This document shows, piece by piece, positions 1-6,725 of a stretch of 8,534 nucleotides of DNA. The position numbers were made by a program, and so were the translations under genes. Origin of the DNA: an uncultured Hyphomicrobiales bacterium (GTDB taxonomy: Bacteria; Pseudomonadota; Alphaproteobacteria; Rhizobiales; Beijerinckiaceae); NCBI GenBank assembly GCA_903932565.1, contig CAIZGQ010000450.1:1-8534 (forward strand). The letters run 5' to 3'. The notes beneath the pieces are model-generated. The model had not been told where the DNA came from and ran no database searches. It was given only the letters and a program-made list of their open reading frames with translations. The stretch's first letter is position 1; every line of letters starts with the position of its first letter.

Positions 1-26
1 GTTTTTTGTTGCGCTGACGTTCGCTT

Positions 27-776
27 TTAGAGCACGGACCGGGAGATCGCGCGCTCTGCCTCGGCTATTGCCTCGGGTGTGCCGACGTGTAGCCACAGCC
101 CATCGAGGCGTTGGCCAAAGAGGCGACCGCGTTTTGCCGCTTCAAAGAAAATCGGCGCGAGTTTGAAGACCTCGCGGGTCTCACCCTCAAAAAGCTCAGG
201 CTTGATAAGGCCGATCCCGGTGTAGACAAACGGCGCGACAGTGCGCTCTTCGCGTTTGATCAACCGGCCAGCCGAATCCATCAAAAAGTCACCGGGCCAA
301 TCGACGCCGACGCTGGTCGCAGCGGCAGCCACCAGCAGCAGCACATCCATGTCGTCCGGCCGCCACCCCGCCACCAAACGGGCCAGATTGGAGCGCGGCC
401 CTTCCACATAAAACGCATCCGTGTTGCATAGCAAAAACGGCGCTTTGCCCAATTGCGGCAGGGCTTTTGCGATTCCGCCGCCCTGATCAAGCAGCAGGGT
501 CCGTTCATCCGAGATGACGATCTCCGGCGATGTCCGCCCTGCAAGATGGGTCTCGATCTGGTCCCCGAGCCAATGCACATTGACGATTGCCTTGGCGATG
601 CCATCAGCCGCGAACCGATCCAGGCAGTGGTCAAGCAGTGCCTTGCCGGCGACCTCGACCAGTGGCTTTGGTCGCTCGAGGGTCAACGGCCGCATCCGCG
701 TTCCAAGACCCGCGGCAAAGACCATGGCGTTGAGGGGGGACGTGATCCCGGCTGGATCGGGCACAGTGAGTGTCAC
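27..776 (-). CDS. murU: MurU-like sugar-1-phosphate nucleotidyltransferase
   Basis: This is a NTP-transferase (GT-A fold) protein, about 249 aa. In cell-wall recycling, MurU transfers UMP from UTP to MurNAc-alpha-1-phosphate to give UDP-MurNAc, bypassing de novo synthesis and its fosfomycin-sensitive MurA step. Seen in the sequence: the N-terminal nucleotide-binding signature AAGLGTRMRPLT followed by RPKPLVEV (about residues 20-42), a QGGGIAKAL substrate loop near 98-106, an NTD metal-binding motif (118-120) and a C-terminal HVGTP motif (230-234). The stop is TAA at 27-29. The start is uncertain. An AGGAG at 788-792 lies 2 nt before a TTG (785) and 11 nt before a GTG (776); I chose the GTG. 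Another GTG (764) and the ATG at 725 are possible, but the ATG leaves almost no residues before the first beta strand. It follows the TsaE-AmgK gene by about 40 nt, and AmgK makes the MurU substrate, which supports MurU over GDP-mannose or glucose-1-phosphate enzymes. The substrate is inferred from context. Confidence 0.85.
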   Translation of the reverse strand: MTLTVPDPAGITSPLNAMVFAAGLGTRMRPLTLERPKPLVEVAGKALLDHCLDRFAADGIAKAIVNVHWLGDQIETHLAGRTSPEIVISDERTLLLDQGGGIAKALPQLGKAPFLLCNTDAFYVEGPRSNLARLVAGWRPDDMDVLLLVAAAATSVGVDWPGDFLMDSAGRLIKREERTVAPFVYTGIGLIKPELFEGETREVFKLAPIFFEAAKRGRLFGQRLDGLWLHVGTPEAIAEAERAISRSVL

Positions 777-816
777 GATACGCAAGACTCCTGATCGACG
801 TCAGACACGCCGCTGT

Positions 817-2358
817 TCAATCCCGGCCCAGCAGGCCGGGAAGATACGTTTCATACCATGCATGCAAGTCCGCCAAAGCCACGTGTGACATGGCCTTGCG
901 CAAATAATGTTGCACGCGCGGGATATGCGCGAGGTAGTGCGGCTTGCCATCGCGTTTATCGAGGCGCGCGAAGATGCCGAGAATTTTTGAAGCGCGCTGC
1001 GCGCCCATGATCGAATAAGCCTCGATAAACGCCGCCATGTCGAAACTGGGGTCGGAGGTTCGCCGCAGCTTTGCGTAATGACCCAGCAGCCGCAACTCGA
1101 GATCATCAGGAACCGTGACGCGCGCATCATGCAACAGCGACACGACGTCATAGGCCGGGGGGCCGAGGACGCAATCCTGAAAGTCGATCAGGCCGACCCG
1201 GTTGAGGCCGTGGCGATCAGGCAACCAGATCAGGTTCGGTGAATGATAATCACGCAGGCTCCACGTGGTGGGTGCTGCGACAACACCCGCCAGGCGATCA
1301 CGCCAGAGCGTCGCGTAACTCATCTTGGCGCCGGACGACACCTGCATCTGGGCGATGTGGGGCGCGTACCATTCTACCAGCAGTTCAACCTCGATCCCCA
1401 GCGCATCAAGATCGTAGGGCGGGATCGTGTACGTCTCTGTCGCGTCGACCGGAATGGTTGCGGGCAGGGCGCGAGCGTGGAGATCCGCCAGCACCGCAAT
1501 GGCCTCGGCATAGCGCTCAGGGATCGGACCATTGTCGTCGATGACGGTCTGGGTCCCAAAGTCTTCCAATATGGCGAGACCGCCCTTGATGTCGCTGGCA
1601 AAGATGTCCGGGGCAGAATAGCCCTGCGCGCGCAAAGCCTCCGCTATGGCGATAAAGGGGCGGATGTCTTCCGCCAGATGCGCAATCGCGCTGTAGGGCT
1701 TGCCAAACTTCACCGGGGGACCATCGGGCCGCGGCGGCGAAATCATCAGAATGCCGCAGATCCCGTCGGGGCGTGTCAGGCGTTCATAGGCGCGGGTTGA
1801 GGCGTCGCCCAGCATGAAGCGACGCTCGGACTCCTGCCAGCCCGAGGCATTCAGGAGGGCATTGATCGCCATCGCGCGAGCAAGACGTGCCTGAAACAGG
1901 CCCTTGCCGCTGAGGCTGGCGCGCCGAAAATCGTCGCCGCGCGTTGCGTCCATATGAAACGTGATGTCGAGCCGATCATCCGCCAGCGCGGAGCCAGCGC
2001 GCTCCGCCCATTCGACCAGCACGAGAGCGCCTTCGGAGGCCTCATCCCAGCCAAGTTCAGCAAGCTCAGCGGAGCGCTCCACCCTATAAAGATCCGCATG
2101 GACTATGGGAAACTGCGGGCTGTCATAGATCTGCATCAGCGTGAAGGTGGGACTTGGCACATCGAGCTGCGGATCGCCCACCAGGGTGCGGATCAGGGCC
2201 CGCGCAAAGGTTGATTTGCCAGCGCCCAAATCACCCGACAGCGTGACGAGATCGCCTGCGCCCACAAGGCTTGCGATCTGCAAGGCGAGCGCCTGCGTGG
2301 CCAGTTCGTCTTCGAGATCGACAGTCCAGACCTGATTGCGGGGCATGACGTCCGACAT
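817..2358 (-). CDS. tsaE: TsaE-AmgK fusion: t6A ATPase plus MurNAc/aminoglycoside-type kinase
   Basis: This 513-aa protein carries two normally separate enzymes. Residues about 10-155 are TsaE (YjeE), the ATPase that works with TsaB and TsaD to make threonylcarbamoyl-A37 in ANN-decoding tRNAs. It shows a Walker A GDLGAGKST (42-50), PSPTFTL (68-74), HADLYR (87-92) and VEWAER (115-120). Residues about 165-513 are an aminoglycoside-phosphotransferase-fold kinase of the AmgK type: GDASTRAYERL (184-194), LEDFGTQ (264-270), the catalytic loop LRDYHSPN with Asp370 and Asn375, and IDFQD with metal-binding Asp392. AmgK phosphorylates MurNAc (and GlcNAc) at the anomeric carbon. The expected first catalytic-loop His is absent (SLRD rather than HRD), but the Asp and Asn are kept. 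TsaE alone is usually about 150 aa and AmgK about 340 aa, so the length fits a full fusion with no frame break. The ATG at 2358 lies 11 nt after the divL stop without a strong Shine-Dalgarno sequence, which suggests translational coupling; a second ATG at 2346 is possible. The MurU-like gene follows directly. Confidence 0.92.
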   Translation of the reverse strand: MSDVMPRNQVWTVDLEDELATQALALQIASLVGAGDLVTLSGDLGAGKSTFARALIRTLVGDPQLDVPSPTFTLMQIYDSPQFPIVHADLYRVERSAELAELGWDEASEGALVLVEWAERAGSALADDRLDITFHMDATRGDDFRRASLSGKGLFQARLARAMAINALLNASGWQESERRFMLGDASTRAYERLTRPDGICGILMISPPRPDGPPVKFGKPYSAIAHLAEDIRPFIAIAEALRAQGYSAPDIFASDIKGGLAILEDFGTQTVIDDNGPIPERYAEAIAVLADLHARALPATIPVDATETYTIPPYDLDALGIEVELLVEWYAPHIAQMQVSSGAKMSYATLWRDRLAGVVAAPTTWSLRDYHSPNLIWLPDRHGLNRVGLIDFQDCVLGPPAYDVVSLLHDARVTVPDDLELRLLGHYAKLRRTSDPSFDMAAFIEAYSIMGAQRASKILGIFARLDKRDGKPHYLAHIPRVQHYLRKAMSHVALADLHAWYETYLPGLLGRD

Positions 2359-2369
2359 CCGTGATGGTT

Positions 2370-4928
2370 TCAGGCGACTGCGGAACTCGCAGGCGGTGCG
2401 AGCGCGATGGCACTGACGCCTGCGGCGGGAAAGATGCAGGTGACGGTGGTGCCTTCGCCGGGGGCTGACTGGATTTGTACCTCGCCCCCATGCAGCTCGA
2501 CAAACGAGCGCACGATGGAGAGGCCAAGTCCCACACCACGATGCCGTGACCCCACCGTGTTCGAGTGGAACCGGTCAAACACCTGATCCAGCACTTCGAG
2601 CGGAATACCACGACCCTGATCGCTGATCTTGAAGATCACCTGATCGTCGCGACGCAGTGCCGCCAGTGTCACCGTCTGGCCCGGTGCCGAGAAGCCGATG
2701 GCGTTGGAGAGAAGGTTGAACAGAATTTGCCGGATGCGTTTGGCATCCGCCTTGAACGTGCCGATGTTATCCATGGCGACGATATTCAAATGCAGGCTTG
2801 AGTCTGACAACCTGTCTTGGAGCCCATCTGCTGCGGCCCCGATGGTTTTGGCGATGTCGACATCTTCCAGCGACAATTCCATCGCACCTGTATCGATGGT
2901 GGCCAGATCAAGAATATCGTTGATGATGGCCAGAAGCGCGCCCGACGACTTCATGACGTAGCCGGCATATTCGCGCTGTTTGACGTTGAGCGGGCCGACC
3001 GCATTGTCGCCGAGCAGCTGGATAAAGCCGATGATATTGGTGAGCGGCGAGCGCAATTCGTAAGAGACGTGGTGGACGAAATCGTTGCGCAGTTTTTCTG
3101 CGTCGACCAGTGCCTGATTGCGTTCCTTGAGCGCGCGCTCGACATTCACCTGCGCACTGACATCAGAGAAGGTCAGCAGTGTCGCACCGTCCGGCAATGG
3201 TGCGCTGGTGCAATCGATGATCCCGCCATCGCGCTGGGTCAGGCGGAAATCGCTGGCTGTTCGTGTGTCATGCAAGCCCGAAACAATCGAGCGGAGGCCG
3301 GACCAGTCGTCCGGCGCGGTGGCCGCCGGTCCGCAAAGCTTGGCGATCTCGTCGATATGGGGCTTGTCCTGCGAGAGCTTTGCGGCATCGAGCTGCCAGA
3401 TGTGCACAAAGGCCGGGTTGAACAATTTCAGACGGCCATCGGTGCCAAACACGGCAACGCCTTCGCGCAATGTGTCGAGCGTTTCCCCCTGCACCCGGAT
3501 CGATGCGTTGTAGCGCGATTCCAGATGGAAGCGTTCGGTCACGTCATCAAAGAGGTATGTCACGCCGCCTTGCGGATTGGGATTGATGACGGTGCGCAAC
3601 GTGCGGCCATCGGGCAGATACCAGACCTGCTCGTCGGTTTCCGTGGATTGATAGGCTGAGAGAATGCTGGCTTTCCAGGTGCGGAAATCAGCTTGCTCTG
3701 GCAGGCGCCGCTCGGCGCGAAGCCGATCCAGAACTTCTGAATCCGTCGGCTTCTGGTCCAGAAAAGCCGCATCCAAAGACCACAATTGCCGATAGGCACT
3801 GTTGTGAAAGACAAGGCGGCGGCCATGATCGAACGTGGCGACAGCTGTCGACAATTGATCGAGCGTGCGGGCATGTGCCTGTGTCGTGGCACCAAGATCA
3901 TTGCGCAGAGCTTCCAGCTCGGAAAGATCAATCGCCATGCCGACGGAGAGGCCACCGGCCGGCGCGTCGATGACTTCCATGGGCAACCGATGCCCGGCGA
4001 CAATGGCAGGCACCCGGGCTCGCCAGACCTTGGACGTGTTGAGCGTCACAGCTGCTGCATCGCGCGCCGTTTTATCGAGAAGCTCAAGGCCCTGCGTGAC
4101 GGCCTGGCGTGAATCATTGGCTTCAACAGCGCGTACATAAGCGTCGTTCACCCACGTGAGGCCGCCTTCGACATTGCGCATCCAGACTGGATGGGGAAGC
4201 GCGTTGAGCATCGCGCGGAGCGCTTCAAATTCGCCAAACAAGCGCCCATGGCGTTCGCGCAGGCGGGTCAGTTCAAGCCGATCACCCGAGACATCCTTGA
4301 TCCGCAACACGGCGCGTCCGCTGACAGCGCGACCTTCAGCTTCCAGATGACGTCCCATGGTTGAGACGAGCGCAAGACGAAAGCCTTCGCCGCGCTGGCG
4401 CAGCCGATCCACACAGGTCTCGAGCTCCTGCGCGGGCACGGCTTGCAGCCACGAGCCAAAGCCCAGAACGCGGCGAGCGACGGGCGTGTCCATGATGATG
4501 GAAAGGTCACCCTCGATGTCGGGTTCACCCGAGGCCGTGCCCCAGGCCACAACAATCTGCGGCTCGGCAGCAAGAAAAACCTGCGAGCGGTCGAGCTTGG
4601 CGCGCGTATCGGCGAGCTCGGCAATCAATGCGCCTTCCCGCAATGTCCAGCGGCGGCGACCTGCCAGATGCAAAAGCGCCGTGCTGGTGGAAAACAGAAC
4701 GAGCGCAACGAAGACAGCGAGACTTGCGAGGCCTTCGTCAGTTGCGTCATGAACGAAAAAGCCCTGCGCACAGGCCGGGACCATGCTGCCAATGAGCGCT
4801 GCGCCAGACAGAAGCGCGCGACGAAGCGACAGGCGGCGGGGTCGATCTAAGGTCGCCCGAACTGCATCGTTTGATGTCAGCACAGGCCCGGTGCGAGTCA
4901 ACAATCCGCAGCCGATCCGGCAATCCAT
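2370..4928 (-). CDS. divL: DivL-type pseudo-histidine kinase (Tyr replaces His), PAS repeats
   Basis: This cell-cycle sensor protein is about 852 aa from the chosen start. Two hydrophobic segments (about 36-53, ending in a signal-like ACAQG, and 66-89) place it at the inner membrane. Four PAS-like domains follow (about 115-223, 231-338, 354-466, 481-593), then a dimerisation helix region (609-683) and a HATPase domain to about 835. The H-box reads VSYELRSPLT: the phospho-accepting His is Tyr623 (codon TAC at 3062-3060), the hallmark of Caulobacter DivL (Tyr550). The ATPase looks intact: N-box Asn738, G1 DQGRGI (770-775), G2 GVGLGL (798-803). In Caulobacter, DivL binds phosphorylated DivK and controls CckA and so CtrA; the same role is inferred here. 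The ATG at 4928 is preferred because an AAGGA at 4939-4935 sits 6 nt upstream. The frame stays open to a TTG at 5039, adding 37 residues that look like leader sequence. It is the first gene of the probable operon with tsaE-amgK and murU. Confidence 0.93.
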   Translation of the reverse strand: MDCRIGCGLLTRTGPVLTSNDAVRATLDRPRRLSLRRALLSGAALIGSMVPACAQGFFVHDATDEGLASLAVFVALVLFSTSTALLHLAGRRRWTLREGALIAELADTRAKLDRSQVFLAAEPQIVVAWGTASGEPDIEGDLSIIMDTPVARRVLGFGSWLQAVPAQELETCVDRLRQRGEGFRLALVSTMGRHLEAEGRAVSGRAVLRIKDVSGDRLELTRLRERHGRLFGEFEALRAMLNALPHPVWMRNVEGGLTWVNDAYVRAVEANDSRQAVTQGLELLDKTARDAAAVTLNTSKVWRARVPAIVAGHRLPMEVIDAPAGGLSVGMAIDLSELEALRNDLGATTQAHARTLDQLSTAVATFDHGRRLVFHNSAYRQLWSLDAAFLDQKPTDSEVLDRLRAERRLPEQADFRTWKASILSAYQSTETDEQVWYLPDGRTLRTVINPNPQGGVTYLFDDVTERFHLESRYNASIRVQGETLDTLREGVAVFGTDGRLKLFNPAFVHIWQLDAAKLSQDKPHIDEIAKLCGPAATAPDDWSGLRSIVSGLHDTRTASDFRLTQRDGGIIDCTSAPLPDGATLLTFSDVSAQVNVERALKERNQALVDAEKLRNDFVHHVSYELRSPLTNIIGFIQLLGDNAVGPLNVKQREYAGYVMKSSGALLAIINDILDLATIDTGAMELSLEDVDIAKTIGAAADGLQDRLSDSSLHLNIVAMDNIGTFKADAKRIRQILFNLLSNAIGFSAPGQTVTLAALRRDDQVIFKISDQGRGIPLEVLDQVFDRFHSNTVGSRHRGVGLGLSIVRSFVELHGGEVQIQSAPGEGTTVTCIFPAAGVSAIALAPPASSAVA

Positions 4929-4930
4929 GA

Positions 4931-4945
4931 TCATTCCTTGTCCAT
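4931..4945 (-). other. Possible 4-codon mini-ORF overlapping the divL start
   Basis: On the minus strand an ATG at 4945 opens the reading M-D-K-E followed by TGA at 4933-4931. The stop lies inside the ATGATCATG start region of divL and out of frame with it. The mini-ORF also contains the AAGGA Shine-Dalgarno sequence of divL. The sequence TCCATGAT occurs twice (4924-4931 and 4941-4948) and so produces both ATG triplets. If translated, ribosomes would terminate on top of the divL start and could couple or occlude its initiation. The signal preceding this ATG is weak (GGA 5 nt upstream), and a chance occurrence is quite possible. Confidence 0.2.
4935..4939 (-). promoter_or_regulatory. Shine-Dalgarno sequence deciding the divL start
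   Basis: The minus strand reads AAGGA at 4939-4935, with 6 nt to the ATG at 4928 and none to the ATG at 4934. This spacing favours 4928 (protein beginning MDCRIG) over 4934 and over the distant TTG at 5039. Confidence 0.6.
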
Positions 4946-5054
4946 GATTTCCAGGCACAAGGCCCGGGCTCTTTACGCAACGCGGTTTCAGATGCGACGC
5001 GCAGCAACCCGAATCACCGCACTCTAGACCTAAGGGCAAAACTTTTGAATGTGG

Positions 5055-5069
5055 TTAACGCATTCTGAA
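5055..5069 (+). promoter_or_regulatory. Candidate degenerate CtrA-like site
   Basis: The sequence TTAA, seven bases, TGAA matches the known CtrA consensus TTAA-N7-TTAA except for one base in the second half. It lies 127 bp upstream of the divL ATG and 94 bp upstream of the methyltransferase ATG, in the AT-rich part of the divergent region. DivL acts on the CckA-CtrA pathway, so feedback would be plausible. The evidence is a single imperfect match. Confidence 0.25.
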
Positions 5070-5163
5070 CGTCGCGAGGCTTGCTCAGCCGCACAATTGT
5101 GGGCCGGGCGTCTGCGGCCTGTTCAACTGGCAACAACGCCAAGCCTGTGCGACAAGCTAAGAC

Positions 5164-5949
5164 ATGCCGCCCGATGTGACCGACCTGCGCAGTTTTTACG
5201 CCTCGCCCCTAGGGCGTGTGGTGCATCGCTTTATCGCGCGCCATGTGCGCCTGCGCTGGGCGGATTGCACCGGCCTGTCGGTTTTGGGTCTTGGGTTTGC
5301 GACGCCTTACATTGGGATCTATCGCGACCACGCTGTGCGCGTGCTGGCGCTCATGCCAGCGGGGCAGGGCGTGATCAATTGGCCGGAGGATGCGCCATCC
5401 GCTTCCGCGCTTGTTGATGTGACGATGTTGCCACTGCCGGATGCCTGCGTTGATCGGATCCTGCTCACGCATGTGCTCGAATATGTCGAACTGCCGGGCG
5501 AGCTTCTGGCGGAAGTCTGGCGCATTCTGACCCCGGGTGGGCGCGTTATCATTGTGGTGCCGAACCGGCGTGGACTGTGGGCGCGGGTCGACACGACCCC
5601 CTTTGGCTTTGGCCAACCCTATTCGAAAGGGCAGTTGCGCGAGTTGCTGCGTGAGGCTCTGTTCTCGCCGGAGTCCTGGGCCGAGGCGCTCTATGTGCCG
5701 CCCTTCGCCCGGCCGTTTTTCCTGCGATTGGCGAGCGCCTTTGAGCGCATCGGTGGGCGCTTTGCCCTGCCGGGGGCGGGCGTGCATATCGTCGAGGCCA
5801 CAAAACAAGTCTACCGGCCGATTGGCATTCGCAAGGTCGTTCGGCAGATGCCGCGGCTGCAGCCAGCGGTCATTCCGGCGGGTGTTCCCACGGCCGGGTC
5901 GTCTGCAAGTTTGGACCAGATCACGCCGGCCGCTTCTCCGGGCGCTTGA
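5164..5949 (+). CDS. Class I SAM-dependent methyltransferase (type 11-like), substrate unknown
   Basis: A 261-aa Rossmann-fold methyltransferase. The region from about 38 to 135 fits the methyltransferase type 11 pattern: a glycine-rich strand-loop VLGLGFATP (40-48), an acidic/loop stretch MLPLPDACVDRILLTHVLEY (88-107), and LRILTPGGR-like post-motif sequence read here as WRILTPGGRVIIVVPN (119-134). Motif I is degenerate, since the usual acidic residue and GxGxG pattern are not exact, so SAM binding is likely but unproved. Residues from about 232 onward form a Pro/Ala/Ser-rich, probably disordered tail. No membrane segment is obvious. The ATG at 5164 is preceded only by a weak purine-rich stretch, but the MPPDVTDLRSFYASPLG start looks natural for the protein. 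It diverges from divL and its 3' end overlaps the convergent hydrolase gene by 29 bp. Small molecule, lipid quinone or protein substrates cannot be told apart from the sequence. Confidence 0.85.
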   Translation: MPPDVTDLRSFYASPLGRVVHRFIARHVRLRWADCTGLSVLGLGFATPYIGIYRDHAVRVLALMPAGQGVINWPEDAPSASALVDVTMLPLPDACVDRILLTHVLEYVELPGELLAEVWRILTPGGRVIIVVPNRRGLWARVDTTPFGFGQPYSKGQLRELLREALFSPESWAEALYVPPFARPFFLRLASAFERIGGRFALPGAGVHIVEATKQVYRPIGIRKVVRQMPRLQPAVIPAGVPTAGSSASLDQITPAASPGA

Positions 5950-6628
5950 CCTTGATGCCAAAGACGGCGGCAATAAACAGCCCGCCATGCAGCAGCCCGC
6001 CCCCGTCAATGCCATGCCCGACGCCAGACGACAGATGCCATTGGCAGGGAATGTCGGCTTTGGCGAGTTCCTCGGATGACATGAACATCGCGTCGACAGG
6101 AATGACGTCATCCTCGTCGCCATGCACCAGCAGGACCGGCGGGGCCTCGCCCTTGGCGGAGCGCGTGGTGGCGGTTGCCAGATGTTCCGGGCCGACGAGC
6201 ACGCCCGAATAGCCAATGATGGCGGCGGGGGCGACGCGACGGCGCAGGCCGACATGCAGCGCCATCATCGTACCCTGGCTGAATCCAACAAGAACAAGCT
6301 TTGAATCGTCGAGACCAAGCTTGGCGAGCTCCGAGTCAAGAAACTTGTCAAGCGTTGGATGCGCCATAGAGACACCGCGCCAGCGCTCGTCAGGATCGCG
6401 CATGGTGAGTGGAAACCATTGCCGACCTGCGGGCGACATGGCGCAAACATCCGGCGCGTTGGGAGCGACGAACGCCGCATCCGGTAAAAACGGCTGCCAC
6501 TGGCGCGCGATGTCGATGAGATCCGTGCCAGTAGCGCCATAGCCGTGCAGAAACACAACCAGCTGCCGCGAAGTGCCGGACTTGGGCGGCAGGCGGGGTC
6601 CGGTGAGGGTCGCGGTCGGGGCGGGCAT
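5921..6628 (-). CDS. Carboxylesterase/phospholipase family alpha/beta hydrolase
   Basis: A 235-aa serine hydrolase of the carboxylesterase/phospholipase (Abhydrolase_2, acyl-protein-thioesterase-like) family, probably cytosolic because no signal peptide is seen. Known members cleave short-chain carboxyl esters or lysophospholipids; the natural substrate here is unknown. Visible motifs are the oxyanion-hole segment VVFLHGYGATG (24-34), the nucleophile elbow GFSQG with Ser117, the acid in HGDEDDVIP (Asp173) and the base in GVGHGI (His205), giving a complete triad. Length is typical. The ATG at 6628 has an AGGA (plus-strand 6636-6639) 7 nt upstream; the open frame runs on to 6997 but that extra part is Arg-rich shadow sequence antisense-like to, and overlapping, the glycosylase gene, so it is not used. 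It lies 92 bp downstream of the glycosylase gene on the same strand and may be co-transcribed. Its 3' end overlaps the methyltransferase gene tail to tail. Confidence 0.93.
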   Translation of the reverse strand: MPAPTATLTGPRLPPKSGTSRQLVVFLHGYGATGTDLIDIARQWQPFLPDAAFVAPNAPDVCAMSPAGRQWFPLTMRDPDERWRGVSMAHPTLDKFLDSELAKLGLDDSKLVLVGFSQGTMMALHVGLRRRVAPAAIIGYSGVLVGPEHLATATTRSAKGEAPPVLLVHGDEDDVIPVDAMFMSSEELAKADIPCQWHLSSGVGHGIDGGGLLHGGLFIAAVFGIKVKRPEKRPA

Positions 6629-6692
6629 GGGCAAATCCTGGCACAGGGTTTGGTGGCGTCTTGGCGATAGATCTGGTTTGGGATGGTCTGTT

Positions 6693-6725
6693 GCAAGCTG
6701 CTCGTCAAGCAAGCTGCTCGTCAAG
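6693..6725. repeat. 16-bp perfect tandem duplication at the glycosylase stop codon
   Basis: The unit GCAAGCTGCTCGTCAA occurs at 6693-6708 and again at 6709-6724, and the match of period 16 extends one base to 6725. On the minus strand the upstream copy supplies the TGA stop (6723-6721) of the glycosylase gene, and the second copy lies in the 92-bp spacer before the hydrolase gene. It looks like a recent slippage or short duplication; the coding length is unaffected because the stop precedes the junction. Confidence 0.9.

Larger units (their letters stand above)
4929..5163. promoter_or_regulatory. Divergent intergenic region between divL and the methyltransferase gene
   Basis: These 235 bp must hold the promoters of both the divL operon (minus) and the methyltransferase gene (plus). 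I see no convincing sigma-70 -35/-10 pair on either strand and no hairpin with a T-run. The stretch near 5041-5070 is noticeably more AT-rich than its surroundings and contains GTTAAC. A GANTC motif (GAATC, the CcrM methylation target in many alphaproteobacteria) is at 5011-5015, and another (GAGTC) lies just inside divL at 4895-4899. Such short motifs also occur by chance. Confidence 0.5.

Noticed and set aside
1..26. A possible terminator or start of another gene after the murU-like stop
   Set aside because: On the minus strand the run is of A rather than T, no stable stem is seen, and there is no start codon in these 26 bases.
2817..3659. A 280-codon open frame on the plus strand inside divL
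   Set aside because: It lies wholly antisense to the PAS/H-box region of divL, whose motifs are unmistakable; no domain is seen in it.
4929..5039. A longer DivL starting at the TTG at 5039
   Set aside because: It adds 37 residues of non-conserved look and lacks a Shine-Dalgarno sequence as good as the AAGGA before 4928, though it cannot be fully excluded.
5040..5163. A tRNA or small RNA gene in the divergent region
   Set aside because: No cloverleaf, T-loop sequence or terminator hairpin with a T-run could be found by eye.
5209..6255. A 348-codon open frame on the minus strand, antisense to the methyltransferase gene
   Set aside because: The product is Arg/Pro/Ser-rich with no recognisable motif and overlaps two well-supported genes; it is a GC-rich shadow frame.
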